DNA of 64,000 bases, from positions 1 through 64,000 of the forward strand of contig JAOACE010000001.1 of the NCBI GenBank assembly GCA_026418015.1, in the 5' to 3' direction. The position numbers were made by a program, and so were the translations under genes. The notes beneath the pieces are model-generated. The model was not told the origin of the DNA. It worked only from the letters and a program-made list of their open reading frames with translations, and did no database searches. Below are positions 18,631 to 27,467 of this stretch, in pieces. Within the stretch, counting starts at the first letter, position 1, and each line of letters begins with the position of its first letter. Source of the DNA: Leptospiraceae bacterium (GTDB lineage: Bacteria > Spirochaetota > Leptospiria > Leptospirales > Leptonemataceae).

Positions 18631-19833
18631 TTAAATTAATACGCGATTATATTTATCGTAAACAAATTCTCTTGTTTTTTGATCTTCTTGTAATAGTAAA
18701 TCAAGATTTGTGATTTCGACAAGAGGAATATTTTCCATTGCATCTTGAATAATCTTTGGTATGTCCATAAAATGAACTTTGTCTTGCAGAAATAACTCTA
18801 CTGCTACTTCGTTACTTGCATTTAAAACCAAGGGTGCAGACAATCCCCTTCTTCCGGCTTTTAAACATAGGGTAAAACCGGGATACTTGTTTTCATCTAC
18901 GGGATAAAATTTTAACGCTGGCCACTCTTCTGGTTCTTGGGATTCTTTCAAGGTATAGGGCAAAGGTTCGGGGAAATGTAATGCATGAGCAATCGGGAAT
19001 ATCATATTCGGAGGAGAGGTTGAAAGCATATAGCTTCCATCTTTTAATTGTATTAATGCATGAACATAACTTTCTTTGTGGATTCTTACATCGAGATGAT
19101 CGTAAGAAAAACCAAATAGATAATGAGCTTCGATAATTTCTAAGCCTTTGTTTATTAGACCAGCAGAATCAACAGTGATTTTTTGTCCCATCTTCCATGT
19201 TGGATGGTTTAAAACCTCTTGTTTGGTTATTTTTTTTATTTCATCCACAGACTTATCTCTTAAAGGTCCACCTGATGCAGTGAGGATCAATTTATTGATA
19301 TTTTCTGGATTTTGGTTGAACAAGAGTTGAAATGCAGCATTATGTTCAGAATCTACCGGGATAACAGGTGATCGCGACACTTTTAAATGTTCTAGAATCA
19401 AATCTCCTGCAACTATGAGAGTTTCTTTGTTCGCTAAACAGATTTTTTTGTTGTGTTTGATTGCTTCGATGGTTGCGCGAATTCCTACCGCACCAACTAC
19501 TGCGGTTAAAACAGTATCTGCATCGGAATTTTTGATAAGCTCTACAAGTCCTTCGCTACCACGAAAAAATTTTATTCTAGAATTTTGATTGTTTTTTATG
19601 TATCTATCGTAACTTTCTTCGTCTGTTATGGCTACTTGTTCTACTTGGAATTCTTCAATTATTTTATTTAAATTATGGGTAGATTGATGTACACTAATTG
19701 CTTTTAGCTTAATCGTTTTGATTCTTCTTAAATATTCTAATGTTGTCGTTCCTATCGATCCTGTTGCCCCAAGTAAAATCAAACTTTTTGTAGGTTTTGC
19801 AAAATTTAAGTTTAAACGCTCGATTAAATTCAT
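18631..19833 (-). CDS. dxr: 1-deoxy-D-xylulose 5-phosphate reductoisomerase
   Basis: Second step of the MEP isoprenoid pathway, NADPH-dependent. 400 residues. NADPH loop LLGATGSIGTTTLEYL at the N-terminus, 'NKETLIVAG' and the metal/substrate loop 'PVDSEHNAAFQLL', then TASGGPLRD and 'HPTWKMGQKITVDSA'. Overlaps cdsA by 4 bp. Gives the isoprenyl precursor used by UppS encoded two genes upstream. Confidence 0.97.
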   Translation of the reverse strand: MNLIERLNLNFAKPTKSLILLGATGSIGTTTLEYLRRIKTIKLKAISVHQSTHNLNKIIEEFQVEQVAITDEESYDRYIKNNQNSRIKFFRGSEGLVELIKNSDADTVLTAVVGAVGIRATIEAIKHNKKICLANKETLIVAGDLILEHLKVSRSPVIPVDSEHNAAFQLLFNQNPENINKLILTASGGPLRDKSVDEIKKITKQEVLNHPTWKMGQKITVDSAGLINKGLEIIEAHYLFGFSYDHLDVRIHKESYVHALIQLKDGSYMLSTSPPNMIFPIAHALHFPEPLPYTLKESQEPEEWPALKFYPVDENKYPGFTLCLKAGRRGLSAPLVLNASNEVAVELFLQDKVHFMDIPKIIQDAMENIPLVEITNLDLLLQEDQKTREFVYDKYNRVLI

Positions 19834-20762
19834 AATAAGAATTTTATTTTTATATAAAAATAAAAATATCCTAAAGGGAAAGTAAATAACATTGCATCGA
19901 TTAAATCTAATATACCTCCATGTCCAGGTATGATAGAAGATGAATCCTTGACTTTTGCATCACGTTTAATTGCACTTTCAACTAAATCTCCAAAAATAGA
20001 TATTAAAGAAAATATAAAAGTTAATATAATACTTTCTATATAGGATGGTATTACGGTTAAGCTTTGTTGCGAAATATTGGGATGAAAGTACAACCAACCA
20101 TAGATAAACCCAAGGTTAAAAAGATTGGCAAAGATTACACCACCATAGTATCCTTCCCAGGTTTTTTTGGGACTAACTTTTAAACCAGCATTGTGTTTAC
20201 CAAACCATCTTCCAGCAAAATATGCACCAACATCAGTCATAATAGTTGCTAATGCTGTATAGACAAAAACAAAGATACCCTCTACAAGTACTAACATAGG
20301 TAAGATAATTGCCAAAGGAAGTGCTACATACAAAACGCCCGTAATTGTACTCATTGAGTTATAGGTGTTTCCGTCTAAGGGACGAAACATCATACTATAT
20401 GTCTTAGCAAAAATTAAAAATAGCACAAGTATAGGTATGATAGGATTCTTTATTTCTTGATAAGTAGTAATAAACTTTAAGAATGTTTCATTCATTGTTA
20501 GAATGCTTCTTGATTCATACAAGAATTCTGTATAATAAGACAAAATAAACAAAAATGCAAAAATAAACCCTAACAAACGTATGGGACGACCATTAATTCC
20601 TCTATCGGTCATTCGATAATATTCATCGATGCCAAGAAATGCTATGATAAGAATGAATATCAACGCATGTAATCCATACAGAAAATGTAAAGAATTCAGT
20701 AATAGAATTACGAACCCCCCAATTGTAAAACCAGCAATAATACGTTTTGTTGTTTCTCCCAT
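19830..20762 (-). CDS. cdsA: Phosphatidate cytidylyltransferase
   Basis: Makes CDP-diacylglycerol from phosphatidate and CTP in the inner membrane. About eight membrane segments. The C-terminal signature is present as KRDAKVKDSSSIIPGHGG and then ILDLID; the usual Arg in the GG-x-x-DR-x-D element is Leu here. The open frame extends to 20870 into uppS, but ATG at 20762 (MGETTKRIIAG) fits family N-termini, giving 310 residues. Located between uppS and dxr in the conserved lipid/translation block. Confidence 0.93.
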   Translation of the reverse strand: MGETTKRIIAGFTIGGFVILLLNSLHFLYGLHALIFILIIAFLGIDEYYRMTDRGINGRPIRLLGFIFAFLFILSYYTEFLYESRSILTMNETFLKFITTYQEIKNPIIPILVLFLIFAKTYSMMFRPLDGNTYNSMSTITGVLYVALPLAIILPMLVLVEGIFVFVYTALATIMTDVGAYFAGRWFGKHNAGLKVSPKKTWEGYYGGVIFANLFNLGFIYGWLYFHPNISQQSLTVIPSYIESIILTFIFSLISIFGDLVESAIKRDAKVKDSSSIIPGHGGILDLIDAMLFTFPLGYFYFYIKIKFLL

Positions 20763-20821
20763 TATAACAATTTTTTTGATAATCTTAAAATTGAAAAGAA
20801 AAATTAATTTTTTAATAAAGG

Positions 20822-21557
20822 CTACTGCGAGATTAAACCACCAAATCGCCTTTCTCTTCCAGAATACCATTCAAGCGCTTTAAACAATTCTTCTCGCGAG
20901 AAATCTGGCCATAACACATCAGTAAAATAAAGCTCGGCATAAGCACATTGCCATAATAAAAAATTAGAAATTCTTTGCTCACCTCCGGGACGTATGAGCA
21001 AATCTACCGAAGGTAATGGGTAAGTATACAAATGTTTTTCGAACTCTTTTATCTTTACATCCGATATTTTTCCGGTATTTTTATATTGTTCTATTTTGAT
21101 TTGAATTATTTGATTTACTGCGCGAAGTATTTCTTGCTGGGATCCATAGTTAATACAAAAATTTGCAAGCAACCGTTTATTTTTTTTTTGTTTCTTGAAC
21201 TGCTTTATTTAAGATTTCTTGGCTTGCTTTGGGAAGTTTCGATATATCTCCCGAGACTTTTATACAAATTTGTTTTTGTTTACATTCTTCTAAATATTTG
21301 GTAAAAAATTCTTGAAGCAACTTCCAGAGGCTTTGAATTTCGGATTTGGGTCTTTTCCAGTTTTCTGTACTAAAAGTATACAAGGAAATATATGGTATTT
21401 CTAATTCTAATATTACATCTATAAGCTTTTTTAAATTTTTACCTCCTTGTCTATGACCTTCGCTTCTTGGAAGGTTTCTTTGTTTTGCCCATCTTCCATT
21501 TCCATCAAGAATTATGGCAATATGTTTCGGTAATTGATCGATTTTTCTTGAATTCAT
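20822..21557 (-). CDS. uppS: Undecaprenyl diphosphate synthase, split by an apparent frameshift in an A10 tract
   Basis: Builds C55 undecaprenyl diphosphate for wall and envelope polymers; normally essential. Two adjacent frames together make one complete enzyme. The N-terminal frame (21557 to 21177) has the catalytic Asp in [16 protein letters not shown] and the FSTENWKRP loop, then stops right after a run of ten A (minus strand, 21180-21189). The downstream frame (to 20822) carries [25 protein letters not shown] and the C-terminal end. Removing one A gives a continuous 244-residue protein joining as [12 protein letters not shown], the normal family length. Either a sequencing or assembly error, or a real +1 tract corrected by polymerase slippage. 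Confidence 0.88.
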
Positions 21558-22130
21558 TTATACATGTAAGATACTTTCTTCTTTCTTTTGCGCTAAGTCT
21601 TCTAATATTTTGATGTGCTTGTCTGTAAGTTTTTGAACCTCGTCTTGATAATGTTTTTGTTCATCCTTAGAAATACCAGTTAATTTTTTTATATCGTCGT
21701 TGGCTTCTCTACGAACATTTCGAATAGCAACTTTTGCTTCTTCTAATTTTTGTTTTACAAGTTTTACTAATTCCATTCTTCTCTCTTGAGTCATTTCTGG
21801 CAATATTAAACGAATTACACTTCCGTCATTTTGTGGGTTTATGTTTAGGTTACTTTTTTGAATTGCTTTTTCTATTGCAGTTAAGGAATTTTTATCATAA
21901 GGTTGTATCAACAAAATTCTTGGCTCTGGTACAGTAATAGTTGCTAACTGATTAATTGGAAGTTCAGTTCCATAATATTCTACCATAATACCATCTAACA
22001 TTGCTGGATTCGCTCTGTTAGAACGAATGGTATTTAATTCTTTTTTAAAAGCTTCTATACTTTTATCCATTTTTTTGTTTGCTTCTTCCAAAATGGATTT
22101 TACTTCATTGTGCGCATCACTCATATTCAA
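21558..22130 (-). CDS. frr: Ribosome recycling factor
   Basis: Splits post-termination ribosomes with EF-G. 190 residues with the expected three-helix-bundle sequence: 'SIRSNRANPAMLDG'-type segment near 35-48, 'YYGTELPINQLATITVPEPR' near 52-71 and a long Lys/Glu-rich C-terminal helix. Met3 is an alternative start. Overlaps pyrH by 14 bp. Confidence 0.96.
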   Translation of the reverse strand: MNMSDAHNEVKSILEEANKKMDKSIEAFKKELNTIRSNRANPAMLDGIMVEYYGTELPINQLATITVPEPRILLIQPYDKNSLTAIEKAIQKSNLNINPQNDGSVIRLILPEMTQERRMELVKLVKQKLEEAKVAIRNVRREANDDIKKLTGISKDEQKHYQDEVQKLTDKHIKILEDLAQKKEESILHV

Positions 22131-22848
22131 CTCCTACATCATTAGATATTAAGGTACCTATTTTGTAGCCATCGATCAATTTTTTTAAATTTCCATCTTT
22201 AAAAATATCGAAAACAATGATTGGGATATTATTTTCCATACATAATGCCAATGCTGTTGCATCCATTACTTTTAATTCTTTTTGGAGAGCTTCTCTATAT
22301 GGTAATGTTACATATCGTTTTGCGTGGGGATTTTTTTTAGGATCCGAATCATAGACTCCGTCTACTTTTGTAGCTTTTAATATTACTTGGCATCCAACTT
22401 CGATTGCGCGAAGTGCTGCCGTTGTATCGGTTGTAAAAAAAGGGTTCCCTGTTCCAGCTGCAAAGATTACGACGCGATTTTTTTCTAAATGTCGAATAGC
22501 TTTTCTTCTAACGTAAGATTCTGCTATCGATCGCATTTCTATCGCAGTTTGAACACGGGTAATTAAACCTAATTTTTCGCAAGCATCTTGTAAAGCAAGG
22601 GCATTTATGACAGTACCTAGCATTCCCATGTAATCAGCAGTTGCTCTATCTATGCCCGATTCTGCCACAAGATTACCGCGAATAATATTGCCCCCACCAA
22701 TGACAACAGCAATGTTAATCCCTTGTTTATGGATTGCTTTGATTTGTTCTGCAATGTTTTTTACTAATAAATAATTGATCCCAAACTCTCCTTTATTCGA
22801 AAAGGATTCGCCCGATAACTTTAATAAAACTCTACTATAAGGGAACAT
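22117..22848 (-). CDS. pyrH: Uridylate kinase
   Basis: Phosphorylates UMP to UDP. 243 residues from the ATG at 22848 (MFPYSRVLLKLSGESF), which lies 7 nt after the tsf stop; the longer open frame from 22908 would overlap tsf and has no homologous N-terminus. Typical amino-acid-kinase blocks: VVIGGGNIIRG, 'TADYMGMLGTVINALAL' and AAGTGNPFFTTDTTAALRA. Order rpsB-tsf-pyrH-frr is the common bacterial one. Confidence 0.96.
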   Translation of the reverse strand: MFPYSRVLLKLSGESFSNKGEFGINYLLVKNIAEQIKAIHKQGINIAVVIGGGNIIRGNLVAESGIDRATADYMGMLGTVINALALQDACEKLGLITRVQTAIEMRSIAESYVRRKAIRHLEKNRVVIFAAGTGNPFFTTDTTAALRAIEVGCQVILKATKVDGVYDSDPKKNPHAKRYVTLPYREALQKELKVMDATALALCMENNIPIIVFDIFKDGNLKKLIDGYKIGTLISNDVGVEYE

Positions 22849-22855
22849 ATTTTTA

Positions 22856-23452
22856 TCAAGAACCGATCTGATACCTTGTAAACCTTGCAACGCGAATATT
22901 TTCTCCAAATTTAGATATATATTCTTTTAAATATTCTTCTACTCTAATGTCTTGGTTTTTATAAAATGGTTGTCTTAATAGACATACTTCTTCGTAGAAT
23001 TTTTCTAATTTTCCTTGAATAATTTTATCTAAAATATGTTCTGGTTTTCCTTCTTGCTTTAATTGTTCGCGAATGATCTCTTTTTCTTTTTCGACAATTG
23101 CAGGATCTAAATCTTCTGGCGAAATGGACAAAGGATTCATCGCAGCAATTTGTACAGCAATTTCTTTTGCTAAATTCACAAACTCTTCGTTTTTAGCAAC
23201 AAAATCTGTTTCGCAATTCAATTCTACGAGAGAACCAATTTGATTCCCCATATGAATATAAGAAGCGATTACACCTTGGGTTGTTTCTCTATCCATCCTT
23301 TTTGCAGCTTTCGCAATTCCTTTTTTGCGTAAATCTTCGATTGCTTTTTCTATATTTCCTTCGAATTCGATCAATGCATTTTTACAATCGAGCATTCCAG
23401 CACCAGTCAACTCTCTTAATTTTTTGATTTCTTCCGACGATGGTTTATACAT
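22856..23452 (-). CDS. tsf: Elongation factor Ts, short form
   Basis: Nucleotide-exchange factor for EF-Tu. 198 residues, the short form lacking most of the second subdomain, as in several non-proteobacterial phyla. N-terminal UBA-like 'LRELTGAGMLDCKNAL' and the signature 'LNCETDFVAKNEEF' are clear. Preceded by a good ribosome site AAAAGGAG 7-10 nt before the ATG. Confidence 0.97.
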   Translation of the reverse strand: MYKPSSEEIKKLRELTGAGMLDCKNALIEFEGNIEKAIEDLRKKGIAKAAKRMDRETTQGVIASYIHMGNQIGSLVELNCETDFVAKNEEFVNLAKEIAVQIAAMNPLSISPEDLDPAIVEKEKEIIREQLKQEGKPEHILDKIIQGKLEKFYEEVCLLRQPFYKNQDIRVEEYLKEYISKFGENIRVARFTRYQIGS

Positions 23453-23465
23453 TCTTTTACTCCTT

Positions 23466-24341
23466 TTAGTTTTCTTCTTTATCTAGATACTGTTGATAAT
23501 CATCAGAAGTTTCGTTTTCGTAGTTTACAAATGGTTCATCTTCTACAAATTCGCCTGTTTCGTCATACTCACCTTTATATCTTAAAGAATCTTGATGATC
23601 ATCGTATTTCGCCACATCAAAATCATCATCGGTAAATTGAGAATCTTCTTTTTTACCTTCTTTTCCTTGAATGATTGCATCTGCCATCGTTTCTAAAAAT
23701 AAAGAGATGGAACGTATTGCATCGTCATTACCAGGGATAGGATAATCGACTATTTCTGGATTACAATTTGTATCGACAATTGCAAAGATCTTTATCCCTA
23801 ACTTTTTTGCTTCTTGAACTGCAATTCTTTCTCTATCAGGATCAATAATAAAAATATTTTCTGGAATAGTTACCATGTCTTTAATACCAGCAAGATGCTT
23901 TCTTAATTTTTCTAGCTCTCTTTTAAGCATCAACATTTCTTTCTTGGTTCTTGCTTCTAAATGCCAGCTGTTTTCTTCTTCCATTTTTTCGAGTTTTTTT
24001 AGACGTTCGATGGATTGACGAACAGTTCTCCAATTTGTTAATAAACCACCTGGCCATCTAGTATTAATATAATACATTCCACATCGTGTTGCTTCTCTTT
24101 GAACTGCACTTCTTGCCTGTTTTTTCGTTCCAACAAATAGAACTTTTTCTCCTCTGTTTGCTGCTTCTCTTAACGCTTCAAAAGCTTTTTTTGCTAATTG
24201 AACTGTTTTTTGCAAATCAATAATATGGATGCCATTTCGAGCCATAAAAATGTATGGCTTCATTCTTGGATCCCATTTACTGGTTTTATGTCCAAAATGA
24301 ACACCTGCTTCTAGTAATGTTTTCATCGATATAGTTGACAT
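23466..24341 (-). CDS. rpsB: 30S ribosomal protein S2 with acidic C-terminal extension
   Basis: S2 core is complete (about 1-225): '[20 protein letters not shown]', '[14 protein letters not shown]' and [17 protein letters not shown]. Total 291 residues, about 60 longer than E. coli S2. The extra tail (about 228-291) is strongly acidic and rich in Asp, Glu, Tyr and Gln. First gene of the tsf-pyrH-frr-uppS-cdsA-dxr-rseP-proS-trpB run; AAGGGT lies before the ATG as ribosome site. Confidence 0.96.
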   Translation of the reverse strand: MSTISMKTLLEAGVHFGHKTSKWDPRMKPYIFMARNGIHIIDLQKTVQLAKKAFEALREAANRGEKVLFVGTKKQARSAVQREATRCGMYYINTRWPGGLLTNWRTVRQSIERLKKLEKMEEENSWHLEARTKKEMLMLKRELEKLRKHLAGIKDMVTIPENIFIIDPDRERIAVQEAKKLGIKIFAIVDTNCNPEIVDYPIPGNDDAIRSISLFLETMADAIIQGKEGKKEDSQFTDDDFDVAKYDDHQDSLRYKGEYDETGEFVEDEPFVNYENETSDDYQQYLDKEEN

Positions 24342-24366
24342 ACTTTACCCTTATTATAAAAATTTT

Positions 24367-24612
24367 TTAATTATTACTTTTGTATAAATAATATATTCCA
24401 ATTGCAATTCCTATAAAGGTTGCTGGAGTCAATTGTAAATTTAATTTTTTTATGATGTAAAAATTATTCACTTCTAAGCCTTTGTTGGGCAAAACCTCGT
24501 AATTTAAATAGCCCAAACCAAAGACTGTTTCTAACAGAGACCCCATAACCGCACCTAAAAAACCGCTTAGAAGAAGCATAAATATGATAAAACATATAGA
24601 ATGCTTCTTCAT
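24367..24612 (-). CDS. DUF4321-like small membrane protein
   Basis: 81 residues with two hydrophobic segments (about 7-30 and 62-76) separated by a short loop containing NKGLEVNNFYIIKKLNLQLT. The layout, 'LGAVMGSLLE' in the first segment and the loop match the DUF4321 family as I recall it, a small membrane protein of unknown function in Firmicutes and spirochaetes. Upstream of rpsB with 25 nt between. TTGACC lies 34 nt before the ATG and no ribosome site is seen. Confidence 0.65.
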   Translation of the reverse strand: MKKHSICFIIFMLLLSGFLGAVMGSLLETVFGLGYLNYEVLPNKGLEVNNFYIIKKLNLQLTPATFIGIAIGIYYLYKSNN

Positions 24613-24640
24613 TATGTCAAAAAAAATGTGCTATATTTAT

Positions 24641-24646
24641 GGTCAA
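24641..24646 (-). promoter_or_regulatory. -35-like element (TTGACC) of the DUF4321 gene
   Basis: TTGACC on the minus strand, first base 34 nt before the ATG at 24612; one mismatch from TTGACA. Same fixed distance as in other start regions here that lack a Shine-Dalgarno site. Confidence 0.35.
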
Positions 24647-24651
24647 TTGTT

Positions 24652-25287
24652 TTATTTTTGATACTGAATTTGTGTTGTTGTATTTTCGTAGATTGTTTTT
24701 AAAAGAGAAACAAAGAATTTATATCGCGAGCTTAAAAGTATTTCTTGGTGATTTTGAGAAGTTGTTATAGGTCCAACAAAATTATATCTTAACATTAAAG
24801 GCTTGGTGGTAAAAATTAGCGTTTCGGGCGTTCCCGTTACAAACTGATCCGAATCAATCTTAAATGGTGGTTCAACAATTACAAAAGGGATTTGTATGTT
24901 TCTTCTCTGTTTTTCTTGTTCTAAGACATTTTTTAAGTATAAAAATGCTTCATTGTCAAAATCTTTATTTTTAAAAGAAGATGGAACTTCGGGTAAATTT
25001 CTTTCCAAATTGGGTTCAACTGCTAAAAACATTTCATATTGGAGTTTTTTTGCTTCTTGATAGATCATGTGTAACGCTGGCAATTCTTCCACACAAGGAA
25101 GGCAAGTTGGACTATAAAAATTGATTATTAGCACTGAAGCTTCAACTTGATTTAGAAAAAATCGATTTCCATTTAGGTCGCGAACAACGATTTGATTAAA
25201 ATATCTATCGTAATCCTTGGGATTTTTACAGCTCAAAATCAAAAGAAATATTATAATAATATAATAAATTTTTTTTATATTCATCAT
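24652..25287 (-). CDS. TlpA/ResA-like thioredoxin-fold lipoprotein
   Basis: 211 residues. Signal peptide with lipobox ILSC (Cys20), so membrane-anchored outside the inner membrane. The thioredoxin-like active site is CLPC (Cys62, Cys65) in 'INFYSPTCLPCVEELPALH'. 'FVTGTPETLIF' supplies the cis-Pro loop. Probably a thiol reductant in the periplasm, for example in cytochrome c or envelope protein maturation. Its start codon abuts the SDR stop, so it is in the same transcript. Confidence 0.85.
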   Translation of the reverse strand: MMNIKKIYYIIIIFLLILSCKNPKDYDRYFNQIVVRDLNGNRFFLNQVEASVLIINFYSPTCLPCVEELPALHMIYQEAKKLQYEMFLAVEPNLERNLPEVPSSFKNKDFDNEAFLYLKNVLEQEKQRRNIQIPFVIVEPPFKIDSDQFVTGTPETLIFTTKPLMLRYNFVGPITTSQNHQEILLSSRYKFFVSLLKTIYENTTTQIQYQK

Positions 25288-26036
25288 TATAAAGAAAGCC
25301 TTTTAAATAAAAATTCTGGTAAATATTTTATTATAAGCATTATGTACTTCCAAAACCACTTTGTATATAGTACATCTTTTTGCTTTAACATTGCTTTATA
25401 AATATCTTTTGCAACTTCCTCGGGTTGGGCTGTAAGCAAAGGAGGTAAATTCAAATCTTGGGTCATCGAAGTATACACAAAACCTGGCTTGACCGTTAAT
25501 ACATGAATTTTCTCTTTAAATAGACGATTTCTTAATCCAGAAAGATAAGCACTATATGCTGCTTTGGCACTACCATAGAAATAATTGCTTTGGCGTCCAC
25601 GATCACCTGCAACAGAACTAATTCCAACAATCATCCTTTTATTCGAAGTACTTTGCTTTATTTTTTCTAACAAGAGTTCTGTGATTATTGCAGGCATCTG
25701 GTAATTGATCTTTACGATTTTATCTACTTCTTTTGGATCGCTTTGTGCTTTACTCTGATTCCCTAAATACCCTACAAAAGAAATAAAGACATCGATTGGT
25801 TCAGAAATCTTTTTTACAAGAATTGTTGGATCATCTTTTTCTACGTCAAAAAGAACTGTTTCTACAGAAACATTGTATCGAATGTTTATATCTTTTGCAA
25901 TCTTTTCTAATTTTTCTTTATTTCGGGCAATCAATATTAATGAAATACCATGTTTTGCAACAAAATGACAAAAGGCAATTGCCATATCAGAGGTTGCACC
26001 CAGTACTGCAATTTTATTCCAGGGTTTTTGATTCAT
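25287..26036 (-). CDS. Short-chain dehydrogenase, DprE2-like
   Basis: 249 residues. NAD(P) loop 'AVLGATSDMAIAFCHFVAK', then catalytic Ser-Tyr-Lys in 'ISSVAGDRGRQSNYFYGSAK'. The sequence pattern fits the DprE2 subgroup, the NADH-dependent reductase that finishes epimerisation of decaprenyl-phosphoryl ribose to arabinose. The upstream gene, overlapping by 4 bp, is a DprE1-like oxidase, which supports the pairing. The polyprenyl-phosphate sugar actually used here is unknown. Confidence 0.75.
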   Translation of the reverse strand: MNQKPWNKIAVLGATSDMAIAFCHFVAKHGISLILIARNKEKLEKIAKDINIRYNVSVETVLFDVEKDDPTILVKKISEPIDVFISFVGYLGNQSKAQSDPKEVDKIVKINYQMPAIITELLLEKIKQSTSNKRMIVGISSVAGDRGRQSNYFYGSAKAAYSAYLSGLRNRLFKEKIHVLTVKPGFVYTSMTQDLNLPPLLTAQPEEVAKDIYKAMLKQKDVLYTKWFWKYIMLIIKYLPEFLFKRLSL

Positions 26037-27418
26037 TTTTTTGCTCCTTGGGTTAAATATAATCCTAATCGTTCTGCTTGTTTCGATAAAAGTCGATTAT
26101 AGGGGTCAAACTTTTGTTTAAGTTTTAAGAATTCCTCCACTGGATAGGTAGAATAAAAAAATTCTTTGGACATCTTCGAATCTTTTGCCAAATATAACTT
26201 CCCCTTGCAATCTTTTACTATTGCATCAAGCCTTTCTAAAAATGCAGGCAATTTTTTATCAAGGGGAAAATCTATCGCCAATGTATAACCTTTTTCTGGA
26301 AAGGATAATGGATTTTTTAGAACCTTGTTTTTCTTCGTTCCTTTTTGAGGAATTTTATCGGGATCACCAAAAAGTTTAAAAACTACCAAAAAGGAGCCCA
26401 CTTTACTTTTTGCAATTTCTTCGATGATCTTTTTTGTTCCTTCGTATCCATTTTTTTCTGGTAAAACATACTGGTATTGAACAAAGCCTTTTTTCCCATA
26501 GATGCGATTCCAATGATGAATAGAATCCAAGGGATAAAAGAACTTGTCATAATCTACAATGGTAGTTCTTGTTTTACCAATATGTGAATGATAAACAAAA
26601 AAATTAAAGAGTTTTACGGTAAGGGAATTTAAAACAAAAGAAGGAAAATAAAATGGTACATTCAACTTTAATTTTTTCTTAACAGTTAACGGATTTTTGT
26701 AGTAAGGAGTATTTAATAAATCTTCTATTGTTGCATGTTCCCCAGTAAATAATATTCCCCTACCGAGACTTTTTCCTTTCGATAGACAATCCATCCATGC
26801 CACCGTATAAGTAGAATTTTTGGATTGTTCGAAATAATCTAACATCTCGTCGATATTTTTGGCTTTATAAGTAGTTTGTTTGATGTACGCTGTTTCGATC
26901 TTTTTTAAATAAAATTTCGCTTTTAGGATAATTCCACAAAGTCCCATGCCACCACAAACTGCACGAAATAAATCTTCGTTTTTTTCTGGACTACATTCTA
27001 TAACTTTTCCGCTGGGTAAAAGTACTTCCATCCATACAACATGTTTACAAAAAGATCCTTCGCAGTGATGGTTCTTTCCGTGGACATCGCTACTGATTGC
27101 ACCACCAACAGTGACAAATTTTGTTCCTGGTGTAACTGGCAAAAACCATCCCTTAGGAACAAAAGTATTCAATATCTCTTCTAGGGAAACACCCCCTTCG
27201 CATGTCAATAAACCTGAATTTTCGTCAAAGTCTAGAAAACAACGGTTTTTTGTACCATCTACAATGTGATTCGCTAAACTTGCATCTCCATAAGAACGTC
27301 CTAATCCCCTGACTATAAAGGAATTTTCTGACTTTAACAAAAAATTCAACCTTTCGAAAGGATGGATTTCCGCCTCTACAACTGGATAGTTGCCCCAATT
27401 AGAAATAGGTTTTACCAC
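26033..27418 (-). CDS. FAD-dependent oxidase, DprE1-like (polyprenyl-phosphoryl pentose 2-oxidase)
   Basis: 461 residues of the VAO/PCMH flavoprotein fold. FAD motif 'VRGLGRSYGDASL' near 36-48 and 'GGAISSDVHGKNHHCEGSFC' near 107-126 are close to the DprE1 pattern; C-terminal 'FLKLKQKFDPYNRLLSKQAE' is typical of the family. Works with the downstream SDR to epimerise C2 of a lipid-linked pentose. A run of eleven A lies 10-20 nt before the ATG (27428-27438), with TAGACA further up. ATG at 27418 has no Shine-Dalgarno sequence. Confidence 0.78.
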   Translation of the reverse strand: MVKPISNWGNYPVVEAEIHPFERLNFLLKSENSFIVRGLGRSYGDASLANHIVDGTKNRCFLDFDENSGLLTCEGGVSLEEILNTFVPKGWFLPVTPGTKFVTVGGAISSDVHGKNHHCEGSFCKHVVWMEVLLPSGKVIECSPEKNEDLFRAVCGGMGLCGIILKAKFYLKKIETAYIKQTTYKAKNIDEMLDYFEQSKNSTYTVAWMDCLSKGKSLGRGILFTGEHATIEDLLNTPYYKNPLTVKKKLKLNVPFYFPSFVLNSLTVKLFNFFVYHSHIGKTRTTIVDYDKFFYPLDSIHHWNRIYGKKGFVQYQYVLPEKNGYEGTKKIIEEIAKSKVGSFLVVFKLFGDPDKIPQKGTKKNKVLKNPLSFPEKGYTLAIDFPLDKKLPAFLERLDAIVKDCKGKLYLAKDSKMSKEFFYSTYPVEEFLKLKQKFDPYNRLLSKQAERLGLYLTQGAKK

Positions 27419-27467
27419 GAAATCAGATTTTTTTTTTTATCTTATATGTCTATTCATTTAGACTGAT

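Noticed and set aside
20763-20870. Longer N-terminus for CdsA
   Set aside because: Would overlap the end of uppS; the ATG at 20762 fits the family N-terminus.
20822-21557. Two separate genes instead of one uppS
   Set aside because: Each piece holds only part of the UppS active site and they join exactly in a homopolymer; one interrupted gene explains both.
22849-22908. Longer N-terminus for PyrH
   Set aside because: Would overlap tsf by about 50 bp and adds no family sequence.
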